64,000 bases of DNA from contig NZ_QYYD01000016.1 of the NCBI RefSeq assembly GCF_003591005.1, positions 62,001 to 126,000 of the forward strand. The letters are read 5' to 3'. This stretch comes from Rhodopseudomonas palustris. GTDB lineage: Bacteria; Pseudomonadota; Alphaproteobacteria; Rhizobiales; Xanthobacteraceae. The position numbers and the translations under genes are program-made. Shown piece by piece: positions 57,615-64,000 of the stretch. Every line of letters begins with the position of its first letter. Within the stretch, counting starts at the first letter, position 1. The notes under the pieces were generated by a model that ran no database searches, was not told the origin of the DNA, and saw only the letters and a list, made by a program, of their open reading frames with translations.

Positions 57615-58589
57615 TTATCCCAGATCGCTGCGCGGATAATACGGGTGGCCGTCGCGCCACTTGGTCATCAGTGCCTCGAGTTCGGCGTCGTGGCCGTCGG
57701 GCAGCACGATGCGGGTGGTGACGAACAGGTCGCCGGCGCCGCCGTTCTTCGGCAGACCTTTGCCCTTGAGCCGGAAGGTGCGCCCGCTCGACGTGTTTTT
57801 CGGGATCGACAGCTCGATCGCGCCGGTCAGCGTCGGGACGCGGACCTTGGCGCCCAGCACGGCCTCGTACAGCGTGATCGGCAGCTCTAGCCGCAGATCG
57901 CTGCCGTCGACCTTGAAGTGCGGATGCGGCGCGTAGTTCACGGTGATCAACAGGTCGCCGGGCCGATGGCCGGGCGCGCTCTCGCCCTGCCCCTTCAGCC
58001 GGATCTGCTGACCCGAGCCGACGCCGGCCGGGATCTTGACGTTGAGCTCCTTGCCGGTCGGCAGCCGCACGCGCTTCTCGGTGCCCTTCGCGGCCTCTTC
58101 CAGCGTCACCGTCATGGCGACGCTCTGGTCGAGGTCCGGGGCGAAGCCGCCGCTGTCGAAATCAAAGCCCGCGCCGCCGCGCGCGCCACCGCGCATCCCA
58201 GCCGCGCCGCCGAACATCGAATTCAGAATGTCTTCGAAGCCCGCGCCGCCACCGCCGCTGAAACCACCGGCGCCGCTGCGGAAATTGTACTGTTCGAAGC
58301 CGCCACCGGGACCTCCGGCGCGTCCGCCGCGCGCACCACCGCCGCCAGGGAAGCCCTGAAATTTCGGCTTGCCCTCGGCGTCGATTTCGCCGCGGTCGAA
58401 TTGCTTACGTTTGGCCTCGTCACCGAGGATCTCATTGGCGGAATTGACCTCGGCGAAACGGGCGGCGGCCTTCGGGTCATTCTTGTTCGCGTCGGGGTGA
58501 TGCTTCTTGGCCAGCTTGCGATAGGCGCTTTTGATCGCCGCAGCGCTGGCGTCCCGCTGCACCCCCAGGACCTCGTAGGGGTCGCGCAT
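57615..58589 (-). CDS. DnaJ-class co-chaperone (CbpA-like, no zinc finger)
   Basis: The 324-residue protein has a J domain (about 3-65) with the HPD motif (KKHHPDANKNDPKAAARF), a Gly/Phe-rich region (about 80-145), and two beta-barrel C-terminal domains with no zinc-finger cysteines. It stimulates DnaK-type chaperones. GGAG precedes the ATG. It is one of the CbpA-like type II J proteins. Confidence 0.9.
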   Translation of the reverse strand: MRDPYEVLGVQRDASAAAIKSAYRKLAKKHHPDANKNDPKAAARFAEVNSANEILGDEAKRKQFDRGEIDAEGKPKFQGFPGGGGARGGRAGGPGGGFEQYNFRSGAGGFSGGGGAGFEDILNSMFGGAAGMRGGARGGAGFDFDSGGFAPDLDQSVAMTVTLEEAAKGTEKRVRLPTGKELNVKIPAGVGSGQQIRLKGQGESAPGHRPGDLLITVNYAPHPHFKVDGSDLRLELPITLYEAVLGAKVRVPTLTGAIELSIPKNTSSGRTFRLKGKGLPKNGGAGDLFVTTRIVLPDGHDAELEALMTKWRDGHPYYPRSDLG

Positions 58590-58710
58590 CCGTCACGTCT
58601 CCTTCAGAAATCAGGAATCCAACCTTGGGCAGAGCGCCCAGTCGAGTTTCATCTGGGGTGTTTGTGTCTGTTTTGCAACCGCTTTGGCCCGGTTTCGCGG
58701 CTGCGCACCG

Positions 58711-59190
58711 TTAGCTGCGGCGCCACGGCTTGAGCGAGCGGATTTCCCAAAGCCCTTGGGCGGACCGGCAGGCGGCGCCCTGCATCCAGCTTTCGGAGCC
58801 CTCCTTGACGTAGCTGGCGAGGAAATCGCGGCAGGACCGGCCTTCGGCCGTGTAGGCGGCGGCGATCGGCGTCACCGAACCGCGCGCGCCGGTGGCCGGG
58901 TTCTCCCACGGCTGGCTGGAATCCTTGCCGCCTTTGGTCAGCACATCGGAGGCGGCGATCCGTGCCAATGCCAGATCGGCTTCGCTCGGGCCGTTTTGCG
59001 CCGACGGCGTCAGCGCGGCGATCGATCCGGTAAACTCGGTGGCGTCCATTTGGGCAAACGCCGTCTGCTTGCCGCCGACGCTGCAGCCGCCAAGTCCCAC
59101 GCCCATTAGAATGACTATCAACCCGGTCGACCGGCCGATCGTCGATAGGACAACGCACCGCCGTGCCCTATATAGGTCTCGCCTATACAA
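58711..59190 (-). CDS. RT0821/Lpp0805-like surface lipoprotein
   Basis: A lipobox (VGLGGC) follows a hydrophobic stretch, and the mature part has the pattern [16 protein letters not shown] and [16 protein letters not shown] that I associate with the RT0821/Lpp0805 surface protein family. The start is uncertain: TTG 59190 gives a signal peptide of about 36 residues, while the only in-frame ATG (59106) is too close to the cysteine. It diverges from pdxH. Confidence 0.65.
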   Translation of the reverse strand: MYRRDLYRARRCVVLSTIGRSTGLIVILMGVGLGGCSVGGKQTAFAQMDATEFTGSIAALTPSAQNGPSEADLALARIAASDVLTKGGKDSSQPWENPATGARGSVTPIAAAYTAEGRSCRDFLASYVKEGSESWMQGAACRSAQGLWEIRSLKPWRRS

Positions 59191-59241
59191 AGCCGCCGGC
59201 GCGTTCGGGAGCGCGGTGAAGCACAAGTCGGATCCCCTCGC

Positions 59242-59880
59242 ATGAGCGATACCTCCATCAAACACCACAGTGAGTTAACGTCCGGTGATTTCACCGCGGC
59301 GGAGAACCCATTTGGCCTGTTCGCCGAATGGCTTGCCGAAGCGACCGCGTCCGAACCGAACGACCCGAATGCGATGGCGCTGGCAACCGTCGATCCCGAC
59401 GGTCTGCCGGATGTCCGGATGGTGCTGATGAAGGGCTATGACAGCGAGGGTTTCGTTTTCTACAGCCACATCGCCAGTCAGAAAGGCCGCGAGCTCGCCG
59501 CAAACCCGAAGGCGGCGCTGCTGTTTCACTGGAAGTCGCTGCGCCGGCAGGTGCGCATTCGCGGCACGGTGACGCCGGTGACCGACGCCGAAGCCGACGC
59601 CTATTTCGCCACGCGGCCGAAGCAGGCGCAGATCGGCGCCTGGGCCAGCAAGCAGTCGCAGCCGCTGGAGAGCCGGTTCGCGTTCGAGCAGGCAATTGCC
59701 AAGGTCGCGGCGAGGCATCTGATCGGCGACGTGCCGCGGCCGCCGGGCTGGAGCGGCTGGCGGATCACGCCGTCGCGGATCGAATTCTGGCACGACCGCC
59801 CGTATCGGCTGCACGACCGCATTGAATTCAGCCGCGATACGCCGGCTGCTCCGTGGACCAAGACAAGGCTTTATCCATGA
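59242..59880 (+). CDS. pdxH: Pyridoxine/pyridoxamine 5'-phosphate oxidase
   Basis: PdxH makes pyridoxal 5'-phosphate with FMN and oxygen. The 212-residue protein has [39 protein letters not shown] and ends with WTKTRLYP, the family's C-terminal signature. The SDR gene begins within its stop codon (ATGA), so the two are coupled. Confidence 0.95.
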   Translation: MSDTSIKHHSELTSGDFTAAENPFGLFAEWLAEATASEPNDPNAMALATVDPDGLPDVRMVLMKGYDSEGFVFYSHIASQKGRELAANPKAALLFHWKSLRRQVRIRGTVTPVTDAEADAYFATRPKQAQIGAWASKQSQPLESRFAFEQAIAKVAARHLIGDVPRPPGWSGWRITPSRIEFWHDRPYRLHDRIEFSRDTPAAPWTKTRLYP

Positions 59881-60650
59881 ATCCCGACACCCCGAAGCGC
59901 GCGCCAGAGACCAACGCGCAGCGCCGGACGATGATTCTGACCGGCGCCAGCCGGGGCATCGGCCACGCCACGGCAATCCGGTTTTCCAGCGCCGGCTGGC
60001 GGGTGATCACCTGCTCGCGGCATTCATTTCCGGAAGAGTGCCCGTGGGGCGCCGGCCCCGAGGATCACATCCAGATGAACCTCGGCGACCGCGCCGACAC
60101 GTTGCGCGGCATCGGCGAAATCCGCGAGCGGCTCGACGGCGCGCTGGTGCATGCGCTGGTCAACAACGCGGCGATCTCGCCGAAGGCCGCGGGCGGGAAA
60201 CGATTGGGCTCGATCGATACCGAGATGGACACCTGGGAGCACGTCTTCCACGTCAACTTCTTCGCGCCGATCATGATGGCGCGCGGACTGATCGAGGAGC
60301 TCAAGGCCGCGAAGGGCTCGGTCGTCAACGTCACCTCGATCGCCGGCTCGCGTGTGCATCCGTTCGCCGGCGCCGCCTACGCCACCTCCAAGGCGGCACT
60401 CGCCGCGCTGACGCGCGAGATGGCGTCCGACTTCGGCCCGATCGGCGTGCGGGTCAATTCGATCGCACCCGGCGAGATCGACACCTCGATCCTGTCGCCC
60501 GGCACCGAGAAGATCGTCCAGGAAGACATCCCGATGCGCCGCCTCGGCACGCCGGACGAAGTCGCCAAGATCATCTACGTGCTGTGCACCGAGACCTCGT
60601 CCTACGTGAACGGCGCCGAGATCCACATCAACGGCGGCCAGCACGTTTAG
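59877..60650 (+). CDS. Short-chain dehydrogenase/reductase
   Basis: The 257-residue protein has the SDR fold: [12 protein letters not shown] (nucleotide binding), NNAAISP, catalytic Ser in SIAGSRV and the YATSK (YxxxK) pair. ATG 59877 overlaps the pdxH stop by four bases. Substrate unknown. Translation coupled to pdxH suggests cotranscription only. Confidence 0.88.
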   Translation: MNPDTPKRAPETNAQRRTMILTGASRGIGHATAIRFSSAGWRVITCSRHSFPEECPWGAGPEDHIQMNLGDRADTLRGIGEIRERLDGALVHALVNNAAISPKAAGGKRLGSIDTEMDTWEHVFHVNFFAPIMMARGLIEELKAAKGSVVNVTSIAGSRVHPFAGAAYATSKAALAALTREMASDFGPIGVRVNSIAPGEIDTSILSPGTEKIVQEDIPMRRLGTPDEVAKIIYVLCTETSSYVNGAEIHINGGQHV

Positions 60651-60670
60651 TAACGAAGTAGTACGACCGT

Positions 60671-60700
60671 GATGGCCGGGCTTGTCCCGGCCATTCATGC
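60671..60700. repeat. Repeat fragment, family C (copy 2)
   Basis: GATGGCCGGGCTTGTCCCGG matches the left arm of the family C repeat at 60864. It is followed after 30 bases by a family A element and then by a full family C element. Confidence 0.7.
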
Positions 60701-60730
60701 CTTAGATTACATCCATGCAAGCTCGGTGTG

Positions 60731-60811
60731 GACATTGCGAGCGAAGCGAAGCAATCCAGCTCAGTGCACTGACGCTGGATTGCTTCGTCACTTCGCTCTT
60801 CGCAATGACGG
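60731..60811. repeat. Intergenic inverted repeat, family A (copy 5)
   Basis: ACATTGCGAGCGAAGCG at the left and CTTCGCAATGACGG at the right with GCAATCCAGC and GCTGGATTGC inner arms. It sits between two family C sequences. Confidence 0.8.
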
Positions 60812-60863
60812 CTCGGGTGGCGCCCCATGCTGGCCGAATGTATTTCGACGTCGAGCAATGTTC

Positions 60864-60952
60864 GTCATGGCCGGGCTTGTCCCGGCCATCCACGCCTTCG
60901 TGCGCGGTAGCGCTGCAAGGCGTGGATGCCCGGCACAAGGCCGGGCATGACG
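60864..60952. repeat. Intergenic inverted repeat, family C (copy 3)
   Basis: GTCATGGCCGGGCTTGTCCC at the left and CACAAGGCCGGGCATGACG at the right, with CATCCACGCC and GGCGTGGATG inside. Nearly the same as 53726-53815. Confidence 0.85.
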
Positions 60953-61033
60953 TGAGTCAGTGAATGGGAAGACTCATCGCGAGCGCGCGACCGCGCGATC
61001 AGCAACGACCGCTTGCACGCATCGGCTAACATG

Positions 61034-61255
61034 TTAGTCCGCGCGAAACCGGCGGGTGGGCCGGGTTCGCGTGGGGGCTTGTTGCAGGATGCCCGCGCTC
61101 GAGCAATCCTCTTCGCGGTCGTCGTCCATGAGGGCGGCCCCGCAATACCGGCAGAAACGGCCACTCATCGCTGTCGTCGGACTCGGCCGCTGTGCTCGCT
61201 GATAGTTTGCGAAGTCGATGATGTTGCGACCAGGCTTTACAACTTTGTCAACCAT
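61034..61255 (-). CDS. Small zinc-ribbon-like protein
   Basis: The 73-residue product has one CxxC pair (FCRYCGAAL) and a later cysteine in REEDCSS, so a metal-binding knuckle is possible, but the fourth ligand is not evident. The C-terminus is Arg/Thr-rich. I do not recognise it; it could be a spurious frame. It precedes a dienelactone hydrolase gene on the same strand at 61346. Confidence 0.4.
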   Translation of the reverse strand: MVDKVVKPGRNIIDFANYQRAQRPSPTTAMSGRFCRYCGAALMDDDREEDCSSAGILQQAPTRTRPTRRFRAD

Positions 61256-61345
61256 TGCTGTCCTCGTAGTTCTGACAGCCTTTATCGCAGCAACCCTTCT
61301 TCCAAATGTTCAGTCGAAAGCTCAAATTTTAGGGGCAATCAACGT

Positions 61346-62020
61346 TCAGCCGAGATGCTTTGCGAAAAACTCGGTCGCTCGCGACCACGCCAGCTCCGCC
61401 GCTTCACGGTCATGCACCGCCGCGCGCTGCTCGTTGACGAAGGCATGGTCGGCCTCGTAGCGGAAGAATTCCGCCGACTTGCCGGCGTCCTTCATCCCCT
61501 TCTCGAACGCGTCCACCACCTGCGGCGTGCACCAATCGTCGCGATTGGCGAAATGGCCCTGCATCGGCACGCGAACTTCCGACGGCTTGGCGGCCTGCTC
61601 CGGCGGGATGCCGTAGAACACAACCGCGGCGCTCAGCTCGGGGATCTTGCACGCGCCGATCACGGTCACAGCGCCGCCGAGGCAGAAGCCGGTGAGCCCG
61701 ACCTTGGCGCCGTTGCGCGACAGATAGGCGGCGGCGCCGCGCACGGTCTGCGTCGTCGCGTCCATGAAGTCGAGCGACCCCATCTCCGCATTGGCGGCGT
61801 CCGTGTCGTGATAGGGCACGACCTTGCCGTTGTAGAGGTCGGGCGCGAGCGCGTCGAAACCGGCGAGCGCAAAACGATCCGTCAGCCCCTTGATCTGCTC
61901 GGACAGGCCCCACCATTCCTGGATCACCACGACGCCGGGCGCATTGCCGCGCGCCGCGTTGGCCAGATAGCCGCTCGCCTCTTTGCCGTCAGGACGCTTG
62001 AAGGTGATGATCGTGCCCAT
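61346..62020 (-). CDS. Dienelactone hydrolase family protein
   Basis: The 224-residue protein has the alpha/beta fold with the cysteine nucleophile Cys113 in GFCLGGAV, as in carboxymethylenebutenolidase, and the late HAF region (YEADHAFVNEQR) for the catalytic histidine. ATG 62020 follows TGGAGGA. No other ring-cleavage pathway genes are near, so the substrate is open. Confidence 0.87.
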   Translation of the reverse strand: MGTIITFKRPDGKEASGYLANAARGNAPGVVVIQEWWGLSEQIKGLTDRFALAGFDALAPDLYNGKVVPYHDTDAANAEMGSLDFMDATTQTVRGAAAYLSRNGAKVGLTGFCLGGAVTVIGACKIPELSAAVVFYGIPPEQAAKPSEVRVPMQGHFANRDDWCTPQVVDAFEKGMKDAGKSAEFFRYEADHAFVNEQRAAVHDREAAELAWSRATEFFAKHLG

Positions 62021-62121
62021 GAATCCTCCATCAATTGCACTTTCGTTGCGGCGCATATTGTCCGCCCTGCCCGACGGATGCAATTGCCCGGACCGCGGCT
62101 CTGGCGCGCAGACCACGTAAA

Positions 62122-62148
62122 CAAAAAAGCCCCCACAAGGGGGGCTTT
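62122..62148 (-). terminator. Rho-independent terminator after fbcH
   Basis: On the minus strand AAAGCCCCC pairs with GGGGGCTTT and a run of six T follows. It lies 44 bases after the fbcH stop. Confidence 0.85.
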
Positions 62149-62191
62149 CTGTCGCGTGTCTGTCGAACACGCCAATCGGGCGAGCGGCCGC

Positions 62192-64000
62192 TCAGTGCAC
62201 GTTCGACCACACCTTGCGCTTGGTGAAGTACAGCAAGCCGCTGAGGATGAGCAGGAAGATCATGACCTGCAGGCCGAGCCGCTTGCGGGCTTCGAGGTGC
62301 GGTTCGGCGGCCCACATCAGGAACGCCGAGATATCCTTGGCGTATTGCTGCACGGTCTGCGGCGCACCATCGTCATAGGTCACCTGACCGTCGGAGATCG
62401 GCGGCGGCATCTTGATCGAATGGCCCGGGTACCACTTGTTGTAGTAGGAGCCGTCCGGCAGCGTGAATCCTTCCGGCGGCGGATCCTGATAGCCCTGGAT
62501 CAACGCGTCGATGTAGTTCGGGCCCTGCTCCTGGAACTGGGTGAACAGGTCGAACACGAACTGCGGGAAGCCACGCGCATAGGACCGCGCCTTGGCGAGC
62601 AGCGACATGTCCGGCGGGTAGGCGCCGCCATTGGCCGCACGGGCGGCCTGCTCGTTCGGGAACGGCGAGTGGAAGGTGTCGGCCAGACGGCCGGGGCGTT
62701 CGAACATCTCGCCGGCGTCGTTGGGGCCGTCCTTGATCGAGGCTTCGGCGGCGATCGCCTTGGCCTGGTCGAGCGTAAAGCTCGGGCCACCGGGCTCGGC
62801 GAGGTTGCGATACTGCAGCAACTTCAGCGAGTGACAGGCCGAGCAGACCTCCTTGTAGACCTTGAAGCCACGCTGCAGCTGGGCGCGATCATAGGTGCCG
62901 AACGGCCCCGAGAAGCTCCAGTCCAGCGACGGCGGAGCTTCGCCGCCTTCCGCCGCCTTGGCGGTCTGCATGCCGCCGACCAGCAGCGAGCCCCCGAGCA
63001 GCACGGCGAACAGGCTGGCGGCCGTCGTCTTCAGGATCTTGCCCTTGTTCAGCACGTCTTCGGCAATCGAGTTCGGCACCGGCAGGGTCTTCTCGACCCG
63101 CGACAGCAGCGGCAGCACGATCAGGAAGTAGGCGAAGTAGAAGAAGGTGAAGACGCGGGCCAGCACCGTGTAGATGCCCTCGGCTGGCTTGCCGCCAAGC
63201 CAGCCGAGCATCAGGCAGGTAGCCACGAAGCCCCAGAAGAACCGCTTGGCAAGCGGCCGATAGCGCGACGAGCGAACCTTGGCGCTGTCCAGCCAGGGCA
63301 GGAACAGCAGCACCAGGATCGCGCCGAACATCGCCACGACGCCGAGCAGCTTGTTCGGGATGGAGCGCAGGATCGCGTAGAACGGCAGATAGTACCATTC
63401 GGGCACGATGTGCGCCGGGGTCACGCCCGGGTTGGCCGGAACGTAATTCTCCGGGTCGCCGAGATAGTTCGGCATGTAGAAGATGAACCACGCGTAGAAC
63501 AGCAGGAAGCAGGACATGCCGAACATGTCCTTCATCGTCGCATAGGGCGTGAACGGAACGGTGTCCTTCTCGGTCTTGGGCTCGACGCCGGCCGGGTTGT
63601 TCTGGCCGGTGACGTGCAACGCCCAGACGTGCAGCACGACGACGCCGGCGATCACGAAGGGCAGCAGATAGTGCAGCGAGAAGAACCGGTTCAACGTCGG
63701 GTTGCCGACCGAATAACCGCCCCACAGCAGCGTCACGATGCTGTCGCCGACGAACGGAACCGCCGAGAACAGGTTGGTGATGACGGTGGCGCCCCAGAAG
63801 CTCATCTGGCCCCACGGCAGCACGTAGCCCATGAAGCCAGTGGCCATCATCAGCAGGTAGATGATGACGCCGAGGATCCACAGCACCTCGCGCGGCGCCT
63901 TGTACGACCCGTAATACAGGCCGCGGAACATGTGGACGTAGACCGCGATGAAGAACATCGACGCGCCGGCGGCGTGCATGTTGCGCAGCAACCAGCCGTA
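62192..64000 (-). CDS. fbcH: Fused cytochrome b / cytochrome c1, 5' end missing
   Basis: Subunits of the bc1 complex, which oxidises ubiquinol and reduces cytochrome c2. The visible 602 residues start within cytochrome b ([12 protein letters not shown]), which runs to about residue 335, then a junction with a membrane segment and signal-like sequence ([17 protein letters not shown]), and the c1 part with CSACH haem attachment (about 390) and a C-terminal anchor helix. A single fused gene is known for Bradyrhizobium. The Rieske gene would lie beyond the right edge. A terminator follows. Confidence 0.95.
   Translation of the reverse strand, partial: YGWLLRNMHAAGASMFFIAVYVHMFRGLYYGSYKAPREVLWILGVIIYLLMMATGFMGYVLPWGQMSFWGATVITNLFSAVPFVGDSIVTLLWGGYSVGNPTLNRFFSLHYLLPFVIAGVVVLHVWALHVTGQNNPAGVEPKTEKDTVPFTPYATMKDMFGMSCFLLFYAWFIFYMPNYLGDPENYVPANPGVTPAHIVPEWYYLPFYAILRSIPNKLLGVVAMFGAILVLLFLPWLDSAKVRSSRYRPLAKRFFWGFVATCLMLGWLGGKPAEGIYTVLARVFTFFYFAYFLIVLPLLSRVEKTLPVPNSIAEDVLNKGKILKTTAASLFAVLLGGSLLVGGMQTAKAAEGGEAPPSLDWSFSGPFGTYDRAQLQRGFKVYKEVCSACHSLKLLQYRNLAEPGGPSFTLDQAKAIAAEASIKDGPNDAGEMFERPGRLADTFHSPFPNEQAARAANGGAYPPDMSLLAKARSYARGFPQFVFDLFTQFQEQGPNYIDALIQGYQDPPPEGFTLPDGSYYNKWYPGHSIKMPPPISDGQVTYDDGAPQTVQQYAKDISAFLMWAAEPHLEARKRLGLQVMIFLLILSGLLYFTKRKVWSNVH

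Larger units (their letters stand above)
60651..61033. other. 383-base repeat-rich gap
   Basis: The gap between the SDR gene and the small zinc-ribbon-like gene is mainly family C and A repeats. I see no gene in it. Confidence 0.6.

Noticed and set aside
61218-61460. An 80-codon plus-strand frame with a hydrophobic start.
   Set aside because: Its second half is antisense to the dienelactone hydrolase C-terminus and no ribosome site precedes it. The hydrophobic start is tempting but unsupported.

Overview
This is a GC-rich alphaproteobacterial chromosome segment from a purple non-sulfur phototroph, most likely a Rhodopseudomonas palustris-type strain (Nitrobacteraceae/Bradyrhizobiaceae). The evidence is a complete photosynthesis gene block with two ppsR genes, a bacteriophytochrome of the RpBphP1 type beside ppsR2, a puf operon without a pufC cytochrome gene, a fused cytochrome b/c1 gene (fbcH), and intergenic inverted repeats of a kind I associate with this group. 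The strain was not identified. Layout: (1) 1-26.2 kb is photosynthesis. It holds bchN (cut by the window edge) and bchF, divergent from aerR/ppaA and hmuO. These are followed by the bphP1-ppsR2 pair, cytochrome c2, a small membrane protein, tspO, the ppsR1-bchG-PucC family-bchP operon, and the long minus-strand superoperon crtE-crtF-bchC-X-Y-Z-pufQ-B-A-L-M, with crtD-crtC diverging from crtE. (2) 26.4-30.5 kb has a CBS-domain protein, a membrane-anchored six-cysteine protein of unknown function and a peptide-binding protein. (3) 28.9-37.3 kb is a peptide or amino-acid-derivative uptake locus: binding protein, M20 peptidase, two permeases, a double ATPase and an M81 (MlrC-like) metallopeptidase. 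(4) 37.8-43.9 kb has an alpha/beta hydrolase and then a tight four-gene run: unknown protein, MoxR-type AAA ATPase, VWA/HExxH protein and a carotenoid-oxygenase-family enzyme. (5) 43.9-48.9 kb is an AcoR-type sigma-54 activator divergent from aldehyde and iron alcohol dehydrogenase genes. (6) 49-62 kb is mostly housekeeping: DUF1194, clpS, a nucleotide cyclase, aroC, a phosphoglycerate-mutase-like protein, fabI, an ECF sigma/anti-sigma pair, a DnaJ-like protein, a lipoprotein, pdxH, an SDR and a dienelactone-hydrolase family protein. (7) 62.2-64 kb is fbcH, running off the window. How it fits together: HmuO makes biliverdin for BphP1, which in this family antagonises PpsR2 under far-red light. 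PpsR repressors bind TGT-N12-ACA sites, and exact or near-exact copies lie upstream of bchF, bchC, crtE/crtD and cycA. The Bch, Crt and Puf products build bacteriochlorophyll a, spirilloxanthin-series carotenoids and the RC-LH1 core; cytochrome c2 and the bc1 complex close the cyclic electron path. The most novel candidate is the MoxR/VWA pair in an apparent operon with a non-haem iron carotenoid oxygenase, which suggests an iron-enzyme maturation module. Repeats of at least four families fill many gaps, including two inside operons.
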